Part shown: in pieces, positions 36,650-47,821 of the stretch
How positions within the stretch are numbered: the stretch's first letter is position 1
How the letters are laid out: every line of letters begins with the position of its first letter
DNA from: Siphonodentalium dalli
Lineage: Eukaryota; Mollusca; Scaphopoda; Gadilida; Siphonodentaliidae
Length of the DNA: 64,000 nt
Assembly: GCA_032622095.1 (NCBI GenBank)
Contig: CP136061.1
Coordinates: forward strand, 14,025,287 to 14,089,286
Direction: 5' to 3'
Program-made: the position numbers and the translations under genes
Notes under the pieces: model-generated
Seen by the model: the letters and a program-made list of their open reading frames with translations, nothing else
Database searches by the model: none
What the model was told of the DNA's origin: nothing

Positions 36650-36745
36650 AACCATACGGAGTTGTCCTGCACTCATCTCCATGTGTTGACAGCAAAGTGA
36701 AACTTGTCAGACAGGCGCTACCACTGGACCACGGAGCTCCGTATA
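36650..36745 (-). mobile_element. tRNA-derived SINE head
   Basis: On the minus strand, GGAGCTCCGTGGTCCAGTGG plus TAGCGCC matches a tRNA 5' half with a good Pol III A box (TGGTCCAGTGG, reverse of 36721-36732). The end GGACAACTCCG could pair with the start. No B box of normal form is visible, so a SINE head or tRNA pseudogene is likelier than a functional tRNA. Confidence 0.5.
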
Positions 36746-37001
36746 GATCATATTCATCCTCTACAAAACCTTTGTAATGTTCTGAACTGTTATGGCGGGG
36801 AACTTTATTCCCATTGAAAAAACAACAAAGATAGTTTTATTCTTCCATATTTATGTATTTCACAGAAAGCTTACATGATGTCAGTTTTTGGGGCCGATTT
36901 CACAATATATATTGAATTGATAGCTTGGGGAAAATTCCATGATTATAAGCGAAGCAAAGCAAAATCGGTTCTTAAAAGTCGTCTTAATCAAGAAATCTCG
37001 A

Positions 37002-37055
37002 ACTGTGACCTCCACCTGAACTGTGACCTCCACCTGAACTGTGACCTCCACCTGC
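37002..37055. repeat. 18-bp tandem repeat, three copies
   Basis: CTGTGACCTCCACCTGAA repeats three times immediately before the LINE remnant. Confidence 0.85.
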
Positions 37056-37063
37056 TGTGAATA

Positions 37064-37950
37064 ACGGTATCTGGGACTTACTTTCGACAACATGGGCTCA
37101 TGGGGTATCCACATCAGATATATTCTTGACAAAGCGTGGAGTCGAGTAAACTTAGTACGTAAACACAGATACAGACTAAGCAGAGTAACGCTTGAAAACA
37201 TACATTATACATTTATTCGACCAATACTGGAATATGCCTCCCCTGTTTGGAATAACTGCCCTGATTATCTTAGTGATGACATTGAAAAGGTTCAGTATGA
37301 AATGGCCCGAATAATAACAGGTGCAACCACCAGTTCGAGTAACGTCTTTTATCAGAAACTGGCTGGGAACTCCTCTCCTCACGTCGTAGAAAACACAAAC
37401 TATGCCAATTTGTTAAAATGAAACGCGGAACTGCCCCATCAATCTTAAGAAACTATGTACGACCAATCCAGGCAAATAATTCCAGGTATAACTTCAGATT
37501 TTAACATATAAGACTACCCTCGAATATTAACTATGACTATTACATGGATTCGTTCATACCAGCGGCAATTACTGAATGGAACAAACTGCCGGAATCTACA
37601 AAGGGCAACAGTACATTCGAAGAATTCAAAAAGGAACTCAACAGTGACAATATGCGTCCACCAGCCCATTTTTATCATAGTAAATGCCGTAAATCTCACA
37701 TCCTTCATACCCGGTTAAGACTGAATTGCAGCCACCTGAGGTGTGACCTGACAGATAATCATGTTAAAAGTTTCCCCTTCTGTTTATGTGGGGAACTTGA
37801 GACAACTTATCACTATCTCTTTGAATGTATTCTCTATCAAGAGCCCAGAAGAGAACTATATGACTCCCTACCAATGTTTCCCTATCTGAAAACACTCTAT
37901 TGCGGGAATCAAGGGAGCTTAGTCTTCGCGAAAACAAACAAATATTAAAT
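37064..37950 (+). pseudogene. LINE RT C-terminus with zinc-knuckle, broken
   Basis: It begins YLGLTFDNMGSWGIHI (RT thumb), then FIRPILEYASPVWNN and VQYEMARIITG. After a frameshift it reads KRGTAPSILRNYVRP, then EWNKLPESTK, then HTRLRLNCSHL and FCLCGELETTYHYLFEC (CxC...H...C knuckle). This order is characteristic of a lophotrochozoan non-LTR element. At least two frame changes and a stop (near 37503) show it is inactive. It lies on the same strand as the host gene, inside intron 1. Confidence 0.82.
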
Positions 37951-38689
37951 GCAGTTCAGACATATATAATGAGAACAAAACGATTTCCATGATTCTATTA
38001 CCTGTACGGATAACGAATTGCTTTGGATTCTGGTCGAGTTATGCGGCAGCATGATATTCCCCACTATACATGTCTAATTACTTATTGACCAATGCAACAT
38101 ATTAATAACCGCGCTTGACCCCCTCCCATGGCGCCTGACGCACGAAGAATAGTATAGACGAGCATCATTATTAGTATTATTACGCAACAACTCAACTCAA
38201 TTATTGAACACTCCTCACCACTACCCGCTCTCCCAGCATCTCACCCCCTTTATATATATATATATCGTCCTCTCTATCTCTTTCTCCTTCACATTCTCTC
38301 TCTCCTTGCTTCTCACGACATCAATATTACTATAACTATAATTATGATATTTGCATTCCTTCCCGTCCGACACCCCCTCTACACATAATGAAGAGCGGGC
38401 GCGAAACAAAATGGGAGCAAACTTAATAAAAGCCCTTGGGCTTGTTGTTTAATCCCCTTTCCAATCAATCGATTATTTATATTATTCTGTCTTACTGTAA
38501 AATGTTTGTCAACTGTTTAAATATGTTATTATTTTGATTGGAATAAAATATGTTTACACTAATAACAGTATTAAGGCACATGTATTAATTAAGAAATATA
38601 TGACTTTTTTTTTCAATGTTATAATGTTACCCATCAAACAATCAAATCGTTCCCTGTTTTGAACTGGTGGAGTGTGGTCTCTACGTGCG
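37951..38689. other. No gene seen (within intron 1)
   Basis: Unassigned, with a small (TA)n tract near 38250. Confidence 0.4.
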
Positions 38690-39160
38690 TAGCCAGGGTA
38701 AATATTTATGTCATGATCTGACGGATGCCACCCCTATACTGAAACACGAGCAGACGACAATCGGCAATAGATCCTTTTATGAGCGTGGGGCTCTATACGG
38801 GGTAGATATTCATGTCATGATCTGACTGATGCCACCCGGATGGTGCCCCTACAAACACGAGCAGGCGACAATCGGCAATAGATCCTGTTATGAGCGTGGG
38901 GCTCTATATGGGGTAGATATTCATGTCATGATCTGACTGATGCCACCCGGATGGTGCCCCTACAAACACGAGCAGGCGACAATCGGCAATAGATCCTTTT
39001 ATGAGCGTGGGGCTCTATACGGGGTAGATATTCATGTCATGATCTGACTGATGCCACCCGGATAGTGCCCCTACAAACACGAGCAGGCGACAATCGGCAA
39101 TAGATCCTTTTATGAGCGTGGGGGGTGGGTCTCTACCGGCGAAGCTATGGTAGATATTCA
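38690..39160. repeat. 111-bp tandem repeat abutting the exon 2 acceptor
   Basis: The anchor GGTAGATATTCATGTCATGA occurs at 38801, 38912 and 39023, with a variant at 39149 and a diverged first copy at 38697. First and last copies keep a longer CTCTAC...GCGTAGCCAG/GCGAAGCTAT stretch missing from the middle three. The last copy ends about 30 bases before the splice acceptor. Confidence 0.9.
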
Positions 39161-39194
39161 TGGCATGTTCTATATCCAAAATTACTCCTTACAG

Positions 39195-39578
39195 GGAACA
39201 AAGAGTCTATCATAAACTACGTATTAACAGAGAGATCAATAGACAACTACGCAGCAGATAATGCTAAATGTGGTGTTTCTAAAAAATGTCCTCAATTCAA
39301 CAATAAAGTCTTCGTTGGAACATGGGTTCCTCGGAACTACAGTGCAACTTACAGCAAACAGATGGTTCGATGTGGCAAAATACTACCCAACGAGGTCTAC
39401 GCAGAGTTAGCCAGATGGGAGACACGTGACCCACTATGCCAGCCAATCACGTTCACGAGGGAGGAAATATGTCGGCAGTTCACAGGGAAGACGCTGATTT
39501 TTATAGGAGATTCCATCGTGCGGCAGCTTTATTTCTCGTTCCTCATAGTGATGATAGAGGACTTGAAGGTCACTGTAG
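39195..39578 (+). CDS. PC-esterase-like protein, coding exon 2 (GDS nucleophile block)
   Basis: Encodes residues 86-213 and one base of 214. The acceptor is ttactccttacag|gg and the donor is TAG|GTCAGT. Entry phase 1 matches exon 1 and exit phase 1 matches exon 3; a nearby GT at 39569 would break the phase. The exon carries cysteines at 111, 117, 145, 167 and 178, a sequon at N133, then LIFIGDSIVRQLYFSFL with the GDS nucleophile motif at residues 190-192 (Ser192). GDSxxRQ is the block I signature of SGNH/PC-esterase families (NXPE, CAS1, plant TBL O-acetyltransferases), which transfer or remove acyl groups on glycans. The family assignment is by motif; the substrate cannot be deduced. The upstream intron border is a 111-bp tandem repeat. 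Confidence 0.85.
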
Positions 39579-40112
39579 GTCAGTTATTTTAATAGAATGA
39601 TTATATCATCAGGGATTGACTATTTAGCTTATTGCGTCCCATTGGCACCACACAGCCACTTACCCGAAATGTTTTCTAAAAATTAAGCGTAAAGTAGGGG
39701 GTTTTACAACAACTAATCACATGCACACATAGTGTGCTGAAACGCCCACCACCAGTGTGTCAAATCAAATTTAACAATTTCGATACTAAATACTCATTGA
39801 CGAGTAGTTATCCTAGAGTAAATATTTAGATAATAAGTTCAACAAACTACGTGTGTTGAACTTGATATCTGAACGTGTTCTGCAATACATGTGACTCCTT
39901 ATGTATTTATGCTTTCTGCTATCAGCTTATTTTGTATCAAAACCCCCTCTAAATTAATAATAAACCATGATAATGAATAATTTTATAACGAAATGGGAAA
40001 ATCCATTGGGTATAGAAAGGGTTATAGTCAGTGTGATATAGGTTCCAAGTTGCCATTAGTTTGTTATATTCACAAAAAGCAGCCGATGAGCAGTTACATT
40101 TCAATAGGTACA

Positions 40113-40562
40113 TACCAATCAAGTCTGAGTGTGCCTGTCATTTGCAGAATGAGGTACACAGAGGGTGAATTTAGTGACGCTATCCCACATGGCTGGCTAG
40201 CATCACTAAATTAACCCTCTGTGGACCTCATTCTGCTTAGAAAAGTTTCTTTATTATAAAATTTCTATAGAAACTTATTCACAAAGATTATACTCCTTTT
40301 TTATTTGAGTTTCTCTATATCCCAGAATTAGCAGACGACATATTGCATAATCGAGGCCAATGGGTGTACGTCACACTATTCACCATTTTGGGAACTTTAA
40401 TCTGAGTCTTTGTCTCCCATAGCATGTAAGGCCATGCAGAATGAGGTCCACAAAGGGCGAATTTGTTTATATTAGCCCGCTGTGCGGGATAGCGTCCTAA
40501 ATTCACCCTCTGGGGACCTCATTCTGCAAATGATAGGCACACTTAACTCGGGCTTGATAACA
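40113..40562. mobile_element. Nested-palindrome MITE (copy 1)
   Basis: Outer inverted ends (TGTGCCTGTCATTTGCAGAA and its near reverse complement, ending about 40560) frame two sub-palindromes, 40144-40236 and 40436-40527. Each has GCAGAATGAGG...GAGGGTGAATTTAG arms. The related copy is at 46980-47385. No ORF. Confidence 0.8.
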
Positions 40563-42205
40563 ATAGTTAACAATAGAGATAGTTATACTTCATTGCCAAG
40601 TCTTCTCGGTCCACAACAGCTTGTGATATCGGTTGGGTTTATTGCTTGGTGGTGTTTTGGACCCAGTCCCATCCCGTTACTCTTATATAACATACGTTAC
40701 GCACATACTCGTGGGTGGGGGTTGTATTGCTTGTGTGTCTTCGGATTATATCTAGTGGACGCTTTGGGTATATATAAACATAAGGGCAGCCTTTCACAAG
40801 CATGGTGCTAATGATGTTCCGAAAATTGGATATTAATCGCACCTCGCAGTTGAACATTGGCTATTACCGATTGCCAAAATAAATAAATCCGTTATAGTAT
40901 CTAAGCGCAATATAAACGTGGGCAATACATCCGTTGTATTAACTGTAACAGTTGTAACAGTCTAAACATAAGCTATTGGGATCGACCAAATAGACTAATA
41001 TTATTATAGATAAACAAGGCAATACACCTATCCCTGTATATGCCGTGTAATATGAAGTTAAAATAATTGTTCAATCGTGTGGACACTTGGGAGACTCGAA
41101 TATATAAGCTAATGCACTGGCACATAGAAGGATTAAAGACATCCAATGTACGTGGGGCATCACTCCCTATTCGACATGAAAAAGTCTCGCGTGAGTTATT
41201 CAATAATAGATGTCCGCGTGTATTTTTCGAATTAATTTACTCCATTCTCATGACGATTGATAACTGCTCGGTGTTGGGAATTTAAATTGGTTGAGATCGG
41301 CAAACGATCAGTCCATTGATGTTATGTCGTTGAATAATTCATCTTGGTAGTTTTATTGGAGGATCGATTTTGATATAAACCCGTATGTGTAGGTCATATC
41401 AAATGATACGATCAACATTCGTAATGCGGTCATGCCGACAGATGTTTTATTTCTTTTTGAGAATATTCGTATGTGAAATAAAAATTGACATGCAATCTGG
41501 TACAGTCCGGGTCCTACTAAAAACCGACCGCATCCGACTGTACCGTCAACACCGACCGCACCACCACCAGGGATCCGCGCCAGATGGGGCACGCACTATC
41601 GTGCAGCATACAACTGTATGTAACAAAGTTCCAATCCCCAAGTCGATAGCTTGAGCGTAAACGACACTATTAACCCTAAATTGCGGCCGGTTCCGCCAGG
41701 TACTCAAAATCCAATAAGGCATCGACCGCACCTCCCCAGGCTGCCGAATATCACCCCACGTCCATAATTCCAATGACCTTGTCTTTTAAACAGCTTCCGT
41801 CGCCAAAAAGTGATGTATAATAAATAGCGTTCTCAATTATATTCTTTTGATTCGTTTTCAACATAACCTGATTGATTCATATTCGCGACGCTTGTGCTAT
41901 ATATACAACCAATGGTGATTTTTCATTTTTATTTTGCCAGTAACTTAGAAAGTGGTGAGGTGAACTTTGACAAATGGCGTGAACACGAACCGTGTAGTAG
42001 CATTGAGAATGACATTCTTTTGTTATGTTTTTTAACTGCAAAATATTCCGCCTTGTTTCGTGTGCATATCATCACATTGGGCGAACTAATTAGATGCACA
42101 TTGTGTACAATAAAATAAAGATTGTAAATTATGTTTTATATACCATAGTGTCATACAGGAGAGTTCTCGACAATTAAAACACCATACAAAAACAAACAAT
42201 GTGGT

Positions 42206-42696
42206 TTAACCCTTTCAGTGCCTGGTCCGATTTTTGTATCAACCCATATACCCTGTGCCAATGCATTATCTTATATATGCGAGTCGACCATAGGTCGCTT
42301 CGCATATATAAGAGAATGCATTGGCCTAACAATTTTTCATCATTTGTTAATATTTGTTACAATTTTTTACAATTTTAATAATTTTTTCTTATATTCTTTA
42401 ACAGACATATTTTGTAAGTTTAGTGCCAGGTAATCTTACGTTTTTCATAAGCATAAAAATTATTACTATGAATACCTGGTGATAGTTTTGAGTTATAACA
42501 TGCCACTAATATTTTATCCAGTTTGTTTTAAAATTTGCTATAGAGTGCTTAAGCATACCCAAAAAATATTCAACCCAAAAAAAATATAAAAACATTTTGT
42601 ATTTATTCTTTTTTATTGTTTTTATTTTTTTAGGGCCGATTTTACAGACCGTAAATTAGGGCCGATGAGATCGGCCCCTGGCACTGAAAGGGTTAA
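42206..42696. mobile_element. 491-bp TTAA-flanked MITE with palindromic core
   Basis: The ends are TTAACCCTTTCAGTGCC and its exact reverse complement, with TTAA on both sides, as expected of a piggyBac-type non-autonomous element. It carries at 42257-42325 the same palindrome (GCCAATGCATT...AATGCATTGGC) as the element at 16802-17163, although the terminal repeats differ. Confidence 0.8.
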
Positions 42697-42970
42697 AATG
42701 GGTAAACACTCAAAATAAACACTATGGGCCCTCTAACCCCTCAAAATATAAGACGAATTTAAAAACTTGTATTCACCACCAATTGCAATTTTTGACAACC
42801 CTTATAATATGTATTGATATGTATGCTATATTTCCATTTTTATGACCGAATACAAATTATTTAAAAAACTAAAAAAAACTTAGAAAGTGGTGTCAAATAG
42901 GACAGGGTGTCTTTAACGACAGGCCCATGTGAGGTTCTCTCTATCAATCTAAACCTCTCTATTCTTCCAG

Positions 42971-43518
42971 ATACAAAATGTGGACGCCTGCAAGCTTACC
43001 ACAACAAGGCATGCGAAACGACATTACCACTGCAACGGAACAGCACACAGCTGTGTAACGGCACTTTAAACGTGGCATATCACACATTCTTCGGGTATCA
43101 ATCTGGAACTGTTGAACGTGTGATACGCCAGGTATCGAATCGGACTGGAGTCTATGTTACTATTATGTTCGGTATTCATGCTCGATTCGAAAGTGCTACC
43201 ATTATTGAACACGTGATTTCGAAGGCTTTGCGCGCAATGCACGGGGACAAATGGCCACGTGTAGTGTGGGTGGGGTCACACAAGATATCGTTCAGAATGC
43301 CCCAAGAGTGGGTCAAGTTCCAAAACACAAAACGTATTCAGAAATATGATCACGGAATAAGTACATATCTGGAGAAAACATCATGGGCGTGGTTAGATAT
43401 GTTTGACATTATGGACGCCGCGTTTAGTTGTGACGGTGTGCACGTCAACTTGGGTGGAAACTTACTCAAGTTAGACATCATATTACAACACTTTATAAAC
43501 AGTGACTGTAAAAAGTGA
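42971..43518 (+). CDS. PC-esterase-like protein, terminal coding exon 3 (DxxH block)
   Basis: Encodes residues 214-395 and the stop. The acceptor (ctctctattcttccag|at) has a strong polypyrimidine tract, and the phase completes Asp214 with the last base of exon 2. Features in order: sequons N237 and N270, MFGIHAR at about 279-285, WVGSH at 313-317, a Trp-rich segment (SWAWLDMFDIMDAA), then CDGVHVNLGGN with DGVH at 368-371. Asp368 and His371 are the expected Asp and His of a GDS...DxxH catalytic triad. The C-terminal catalytic position fits PC-esterase/TBL-type proteins, and total length (395) fits a single anchored domain. All motifs are intact with no internal stop, so the gene looks functional. 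Bases 43370-43423 are duplicated in inverted orientation at 43565-43618. Confidence 0.87.
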
Positions 43519-43564
43519 GTTTAAACAGTGATAATGGATCGTTAGCGGATCTAGATATGAACGG

Positions 43565-43618
43565 ACGCGGCGTCCATAATATCAAACATATCTAACCACG
43601 CCCATGATGTTTTCTCCA
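43565..43618 (-). repeat. Inverted copy of 54 bp of exon 3
   Basis: The reverse complement of 43370-43423 with one substitution. It spans codons for about residues 347-365 (LEKTSWAWLDMFDIMDAAF), just before the catalytic DGVH. It lies 47 bases after the stop. Confidence 0.95.
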
Positions 43619-43639
43619 TATATATACTCAAAAATATGA

Positions 43640-44768
43640 TGCAAAATCGGACCAGTATCAGGTCAAACGAAGTTGAATTGCCCATTTTAGATGATATGTT
43701 GACAAAAACGCCTACACTGAAAGTTTGCAGACACGGTTTGGCGATCCAACGAGCCAAAATGTTCGCCAATAAATGCATTCTTATGAAGGGAAAAGTTTGG
43801 TTTTCTGTCGATTTGTTTCGAAAATTGGGTAGGTGCGCCTAATGTGCAACCTTAGTGCGCCCAATTCGCCTAGCGAATCGTATGGAATATTTTCCGGAAG
43901 TGGTATCTACATGCTATCAGATCGACCATATGCATGTACGTCGTCATTGTTTACTTTGCCAAAATTCAGCTAAAATGAAAAAAAAAGTACATTCAAGTCA
44001 AGGTCATTTTTTAGCACATTCAGATATGGGTGGTGGCCGAAAAGGGTTAACAAAAGTCAGAACACAGACATGTTTCGAAACAAATTTATTTATTTTGACG
44101 GGGGTATATAAATGGACGCAATTTGATATCGTTTGGGCGACTTTCTTATCTTTTCAGTGATCAATATAGGTTATAATACGCCAAATACAAATTAGTGATT
44201 TCCCCTCGGACCCCCAAGCTAGGATCAGCATAAAACAATTATGGCAGCTGAATGGTCAATGGCACATGGATGAAAAGTGCACGAAAAAATGCACAAACGT
44301 GTTTCCCCGACGAGAAACATCAAATATAGCCACATGGTGAACGGTTACGGCTGTCAAATTGGTAAATAATTTATGGGAGGGGTTGGTGTTTTTTTCGATG
44401 TCATTTTTTTCTCCATTTTAAGGGTAGTGTGACGTTTGTAAAAACTGCAGTGTGACGAAGCACGTTTACAAGTACTTTTGGGCACATTGTCGTGCGTCTA
44501 ACAGGACGTTCTTCAATGTTTGATAATCGTGCAGGGTCAAAGCTTTCATGCGAATACAGGCCAGCGGGATTTGTTAACATTGAGGCCTATGCAAATCATT
44601 TGGTGTATTTGTAACCTCGAGCAGAAAAGTCATCGGCCTTCTATATTTACAACGCCACCGCTACAAAAGTAGAGGTGGATACTGTGGATTATCTCCCCTG
44701 GGAACCATTGCTTCGCCTCAGGAGACAATGTGTTCCCCGGGCAGACGACAATCCACACTGCCCACCTA
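43640..44768. other. No gene seen downstream of exon 3
   Basis: Unassigned. Short ORFs (43636, 43855) show no recognisable domain. Confidence 0.4.
43767..43772 (+). promoter_or_regulatory. Candidate polyadenylation signal AATAAA
   Basis: This AATAAA lies about 250 bases after the exon 3 stop, beyond the inverted exon copy at 43565-43618. If used, the 3' UTR would contain the inverted copy. Position is the only support; such hexamers are common in AT-rich sequence. Confidence 0.35.
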
Positions 44769-44769
44769 G

Positions 44770-45229
44770 AGGAATCAGGGAGCTAAATGTGTTCTAGAGT
44801 CGGGAAGCGAGCACACCGTGGAATGCTAAAGGTGATGGTAACTGAAGAATGACCTTCACCTGATACATGCGACACGTTATTAAAGGATTACATCGCGTTT
44901 ATTTGATTTGTACATAATATCTAAATAATATAAACTGGTGAATGAATGTGGGAATGGATTTTTGTGAGCGGGAAATTTATTTAACTAGCTGCTGTAGTCC
45001 TGGGTTTTTCCAGATCAAATTTGGCTGTGAGATAGCCCTGTCGTAGACTTGGGGATTTATTTTAAAAAGTAAACACATGACCTATGATTTTTCTTGCATT
45101 TTCGTGATCAACTGGTGTCAATCTAGCTGGGTAAACATCACTGGTATGGCTTGCAGGCTTCAATTCGGTGAATTTGGCCGAAACGTTAACACTGTCGCCT
45201 ATGGGAAACCATTTAGTTCAGTGATTCCT
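44770..45229. mobile_element. 460-bp MITE (copy 1)
   Basis: The ends share AGGAATCA...CTAAATG in inverted form (start AGGAATCAGGGAGCTAAATG, end CATTTAGTTCAGTGATTCCT). A second copy of identical length and about 99% identity is at 46104-46563. No useful ORF. Confidence 0.75.
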
Positions 45230-46103
45230 ATAAGGAAAATTTGAATTTTACGAAAATTCACGTCTCGCCATGATAAGTTGTTAATTCCATATTTTCTTAT
45301 TTTTTGGACATATTTAAAGAAGAAACCCATGGATTCGCCTGTAGATAGTAAAGAAAGTGATAAATCTGGGAATTTTGCATGGACATCCGGTACTATTAGG
45401 GGGTCAGGGGGTCTAAAACCCCTCTCCCACAATTTTTAGGAGTGTTAGCCCCCCCCCCATTGGGAAAAGGTGACAGTTGACCCAATTAATCTTTCCCGGC
45501 ACGCTGTAGTCTTAACGGGGACCGTAGCCCCACCCCAAGTCGGGAGGGGGGGGGGGGGTGATGGCATCACCACAAGAGTTACTGTCGTGCAAAATTGTCA
45601 TGGCAGGTTTGTTAAACAGACCGTATGCCCTGCCATCTGGTAAAAATTCATGTCTGATGCTGTGTCTGATGGTGTATCATTATGTTTAGATATTTAAATT
45701 GACTTATGGTTGCTTTATATTGCTATTAAAGTATTTTTTATTTTAATCTTCTGTTAATTTTGGTAAATGTTTATTATAAATTGCCAAATTCTGCATGAAA
45801 AGTGTTTAAAATTGGACAATATATCGCTCTCAAAGTGTATATTAACATTTCCTCTTCAATTTAGTAATATTATGGTATATCAGGGCATACTTCAGTTATA
45901 CGAGATTCATCAGCTAGTAAAATTGAAAACAAAAATCTTAATTTTTTGGCTTTATTTTGAGGATTGACACTAATTTTCAGGATGCCTCATATTGGAAAAA
46001 TAAACCACTACTGCGCGATATAATCCATTTTTGATTTCAGTAAGGTCTATATTTTGATAAAATACTATAAGAAACGCCGTGTTTCACACATGTACATATA
46101 TAT
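45230..46103. other. No gene seen between the two 460-bp MITEs
   Basis: Unassigned, with a G homopolymer near 45547-45559. Confidence 0.4.
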
Positions 46104-46563
46104 AGGAATCAGGGAGCTAAATGTGTTCTAGAGTCGGGAAGCGAGTACACCGTGGAATGCTAAAGGTGAAGGTAACTGAAGAATGACCTTCACCTGATAC
46201 ATGCGACACGTTATTAAAGGATGACATCTCGTTTATTTGATTTGTACATAATATCTAAATAATATAAACTGGTGAATGAATGTGGGAATGGATTTTTGTG
46301 AGCGGGAAATTTATTTAACTAGCTGCTGTAGTCCTGGGTTTTTCCAGATCAAATTTGGCTGTGAGATATCCCTGTCGTAGACTTGGGGATTTATTTAAAA
46401 AAGTAAACACATGACCTATGATTTTTCTTGCATTTTCGTGATCAACTGGTGTCAATCTAGCTGGGTAAACATCACTGGTATGGCTTGCAGGCTTCAATTC
46501 GGTGAATTTGGCCGAAACGTTAACACTGTCGCCTATGGGAAACCATTTAGTTCAGTGATTCCT
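46104..46563. mobile_element. 460-bp MITE (copy 2)
   Basis: Direct-orientation twin of 44770-45229, with the same termini. Its left flank is ATAT and its right flank AGAG; a target duplication is not clear. Confidence 0.75.
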
Positions 46564-46979
46564 AGAGCCAGGTCATCGTTATTATTATTATTCAGGCCGT
46601 CCACGTTGGTTCCCTCCGAGTGCTCCGGGAGGACCCGATAATCGCCGAGTCATTCGTGAATGATTGGGGCTCACAACAGATCGCCGGAAATAAATAGAGT
46701 TATTCAGCATGGATCGAATTGTCGACCTCAGGCATTCTCGCCCAGTTATTCTCTTATTTACGTATCATTGTAACCAGGCAGCACATTTCACGCATCAGTG
46801 TAATCAGGCAGCACATCCAGAATTATTTAACTATAATCAGGTTTAATTATAACTAACTATAACCTGAATTCAACTATTTAGTTATATTTAACTATTATAG
46901 TTTTATTGCTAAATCCACATTTTCTCTGTTTTGGACGACATTTTGGTCGATGATTACTCTTCAGACAAGCCAACAAATA

Positions 46980-47385
46980 GCGTGTCTGTCATTTGCAGAT
47001 TGAGGTCACCAGATGGTGAATATCGTTATGTTATCCCGCACAGCGGGCTAGCATCACCAAATTCACCATCTGGAGACCTCATTCTGCTTAGGCCTCATCT
47101 TATGGGAAGTATCTATAGTATCAAATTAACATTGTTTTTAGTTACATTTCCCTTCTAGGGAGTTTCTATATCCCCTAATTTACAGAAGATAAAATTCATA
47201 ATTGAGGTGCCCAATCGGTGAACATCACCAACTTCAACTGGGGAACTTCAATCTGATCCTAGGTCTGCCATAGCAGTTGAGGGCGTTAGCAGAATGAGAT
47301 CCCCAGAGGGTGAATTTAGTGATGCTAGCCCGCTATAAGGGAAAGCGTCACTAAATTCACCCTCTGGGGACCTCATTGGTATCAC
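46980..47385. mobile_element. Nested-palindrome MITE (copy 2)
   Basis: Homologous to 40113-40562: GTCTGTCATTTGCAGATTGA starts it and sub-palindromes lie at 46995-47087 and 47289-47377. The interior shares AGTTTCTATATCCC and CATAATTGAGG-type blocks with copy 1. Confidence 0.75.
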
Positions 47386-47812
47386 GCATCTCAGTGCACA
47401 GTTAAATTGAAGCCTTATTAACATTGCAGCAAATAAACAGTCTCCATATAAAATGTGTTGTATAACCTTTTGCGCCAGCTTTTCCCATTAATAATGCCAC
47501 AAGGATACCTTTCTAAATGGCATTGGCGTGAGACTCAATCGCTCCTTCATTACAATATTAAATCCAATTGAATGTTAATTGACTTGACGATCATCTGACA
47601 TCATGATTAATCATAGGTCGAGACATGTTATGTTATCATTTAAAAACATTACGGTGTCGAATTAGTATAGGGCACTGACTTTGAATATTTTTTTGTGAAA
47701 GCTGATTTTGTATTATCCCTCATTTATCGAATTCACAACACTTCAAGATCGATATTCAAATATATGATATAGAGGATCTCCAACTCGCTGTGTTGTGATA
47801 TAAGATTTTATC
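47386..47812. other. No gene seen
   Basis: AT-rich and unassigned. ATATAGAGGATCTCCAACTC near 47768 resembles the arm at 54480. Confidence 0.4.
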
Positions 47813-47821
47813 AAACGGGTT

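Larger units (their letters stand above)
17956..39194 (+). other. Intron 1 of the PC-esterase-like gene (about 21.2 kb)
   Basis: Bounded by a consensus GTAAGT donor and a TTACAG acceptor of matching phase. It holds three large satellites, several TIR elements, two mutually inverted dispersed repeats, palindrome-rich arrays and LINE debris, each listed separately. No additional convincing same-strand coding exon was seen inside it, though a small one could be missed. Confidence 0.65.
39579..42970 (+). other. Intron 2 of the PC-esterase-like gene (about 3.4 kb)
   Basis: Donor GTCAGT and acceptor TTCCAG are in matching phase. It contains a nested-palindrome MITE (40113-40562), a decayed palindrome half-arm (about 41094-41123) and a TTAA-flanked MITE (42206-42696). 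No further coding signal was seen. Confidence 0.65.

Noticed and set aside
39569-39570. Alternative exon 2 donor GAAG|GTCACT
   Set aside because: It would leave phase 0 while exon 3 needs one base. The GTCAGT donor at 39579 matches both phase and consensus better.
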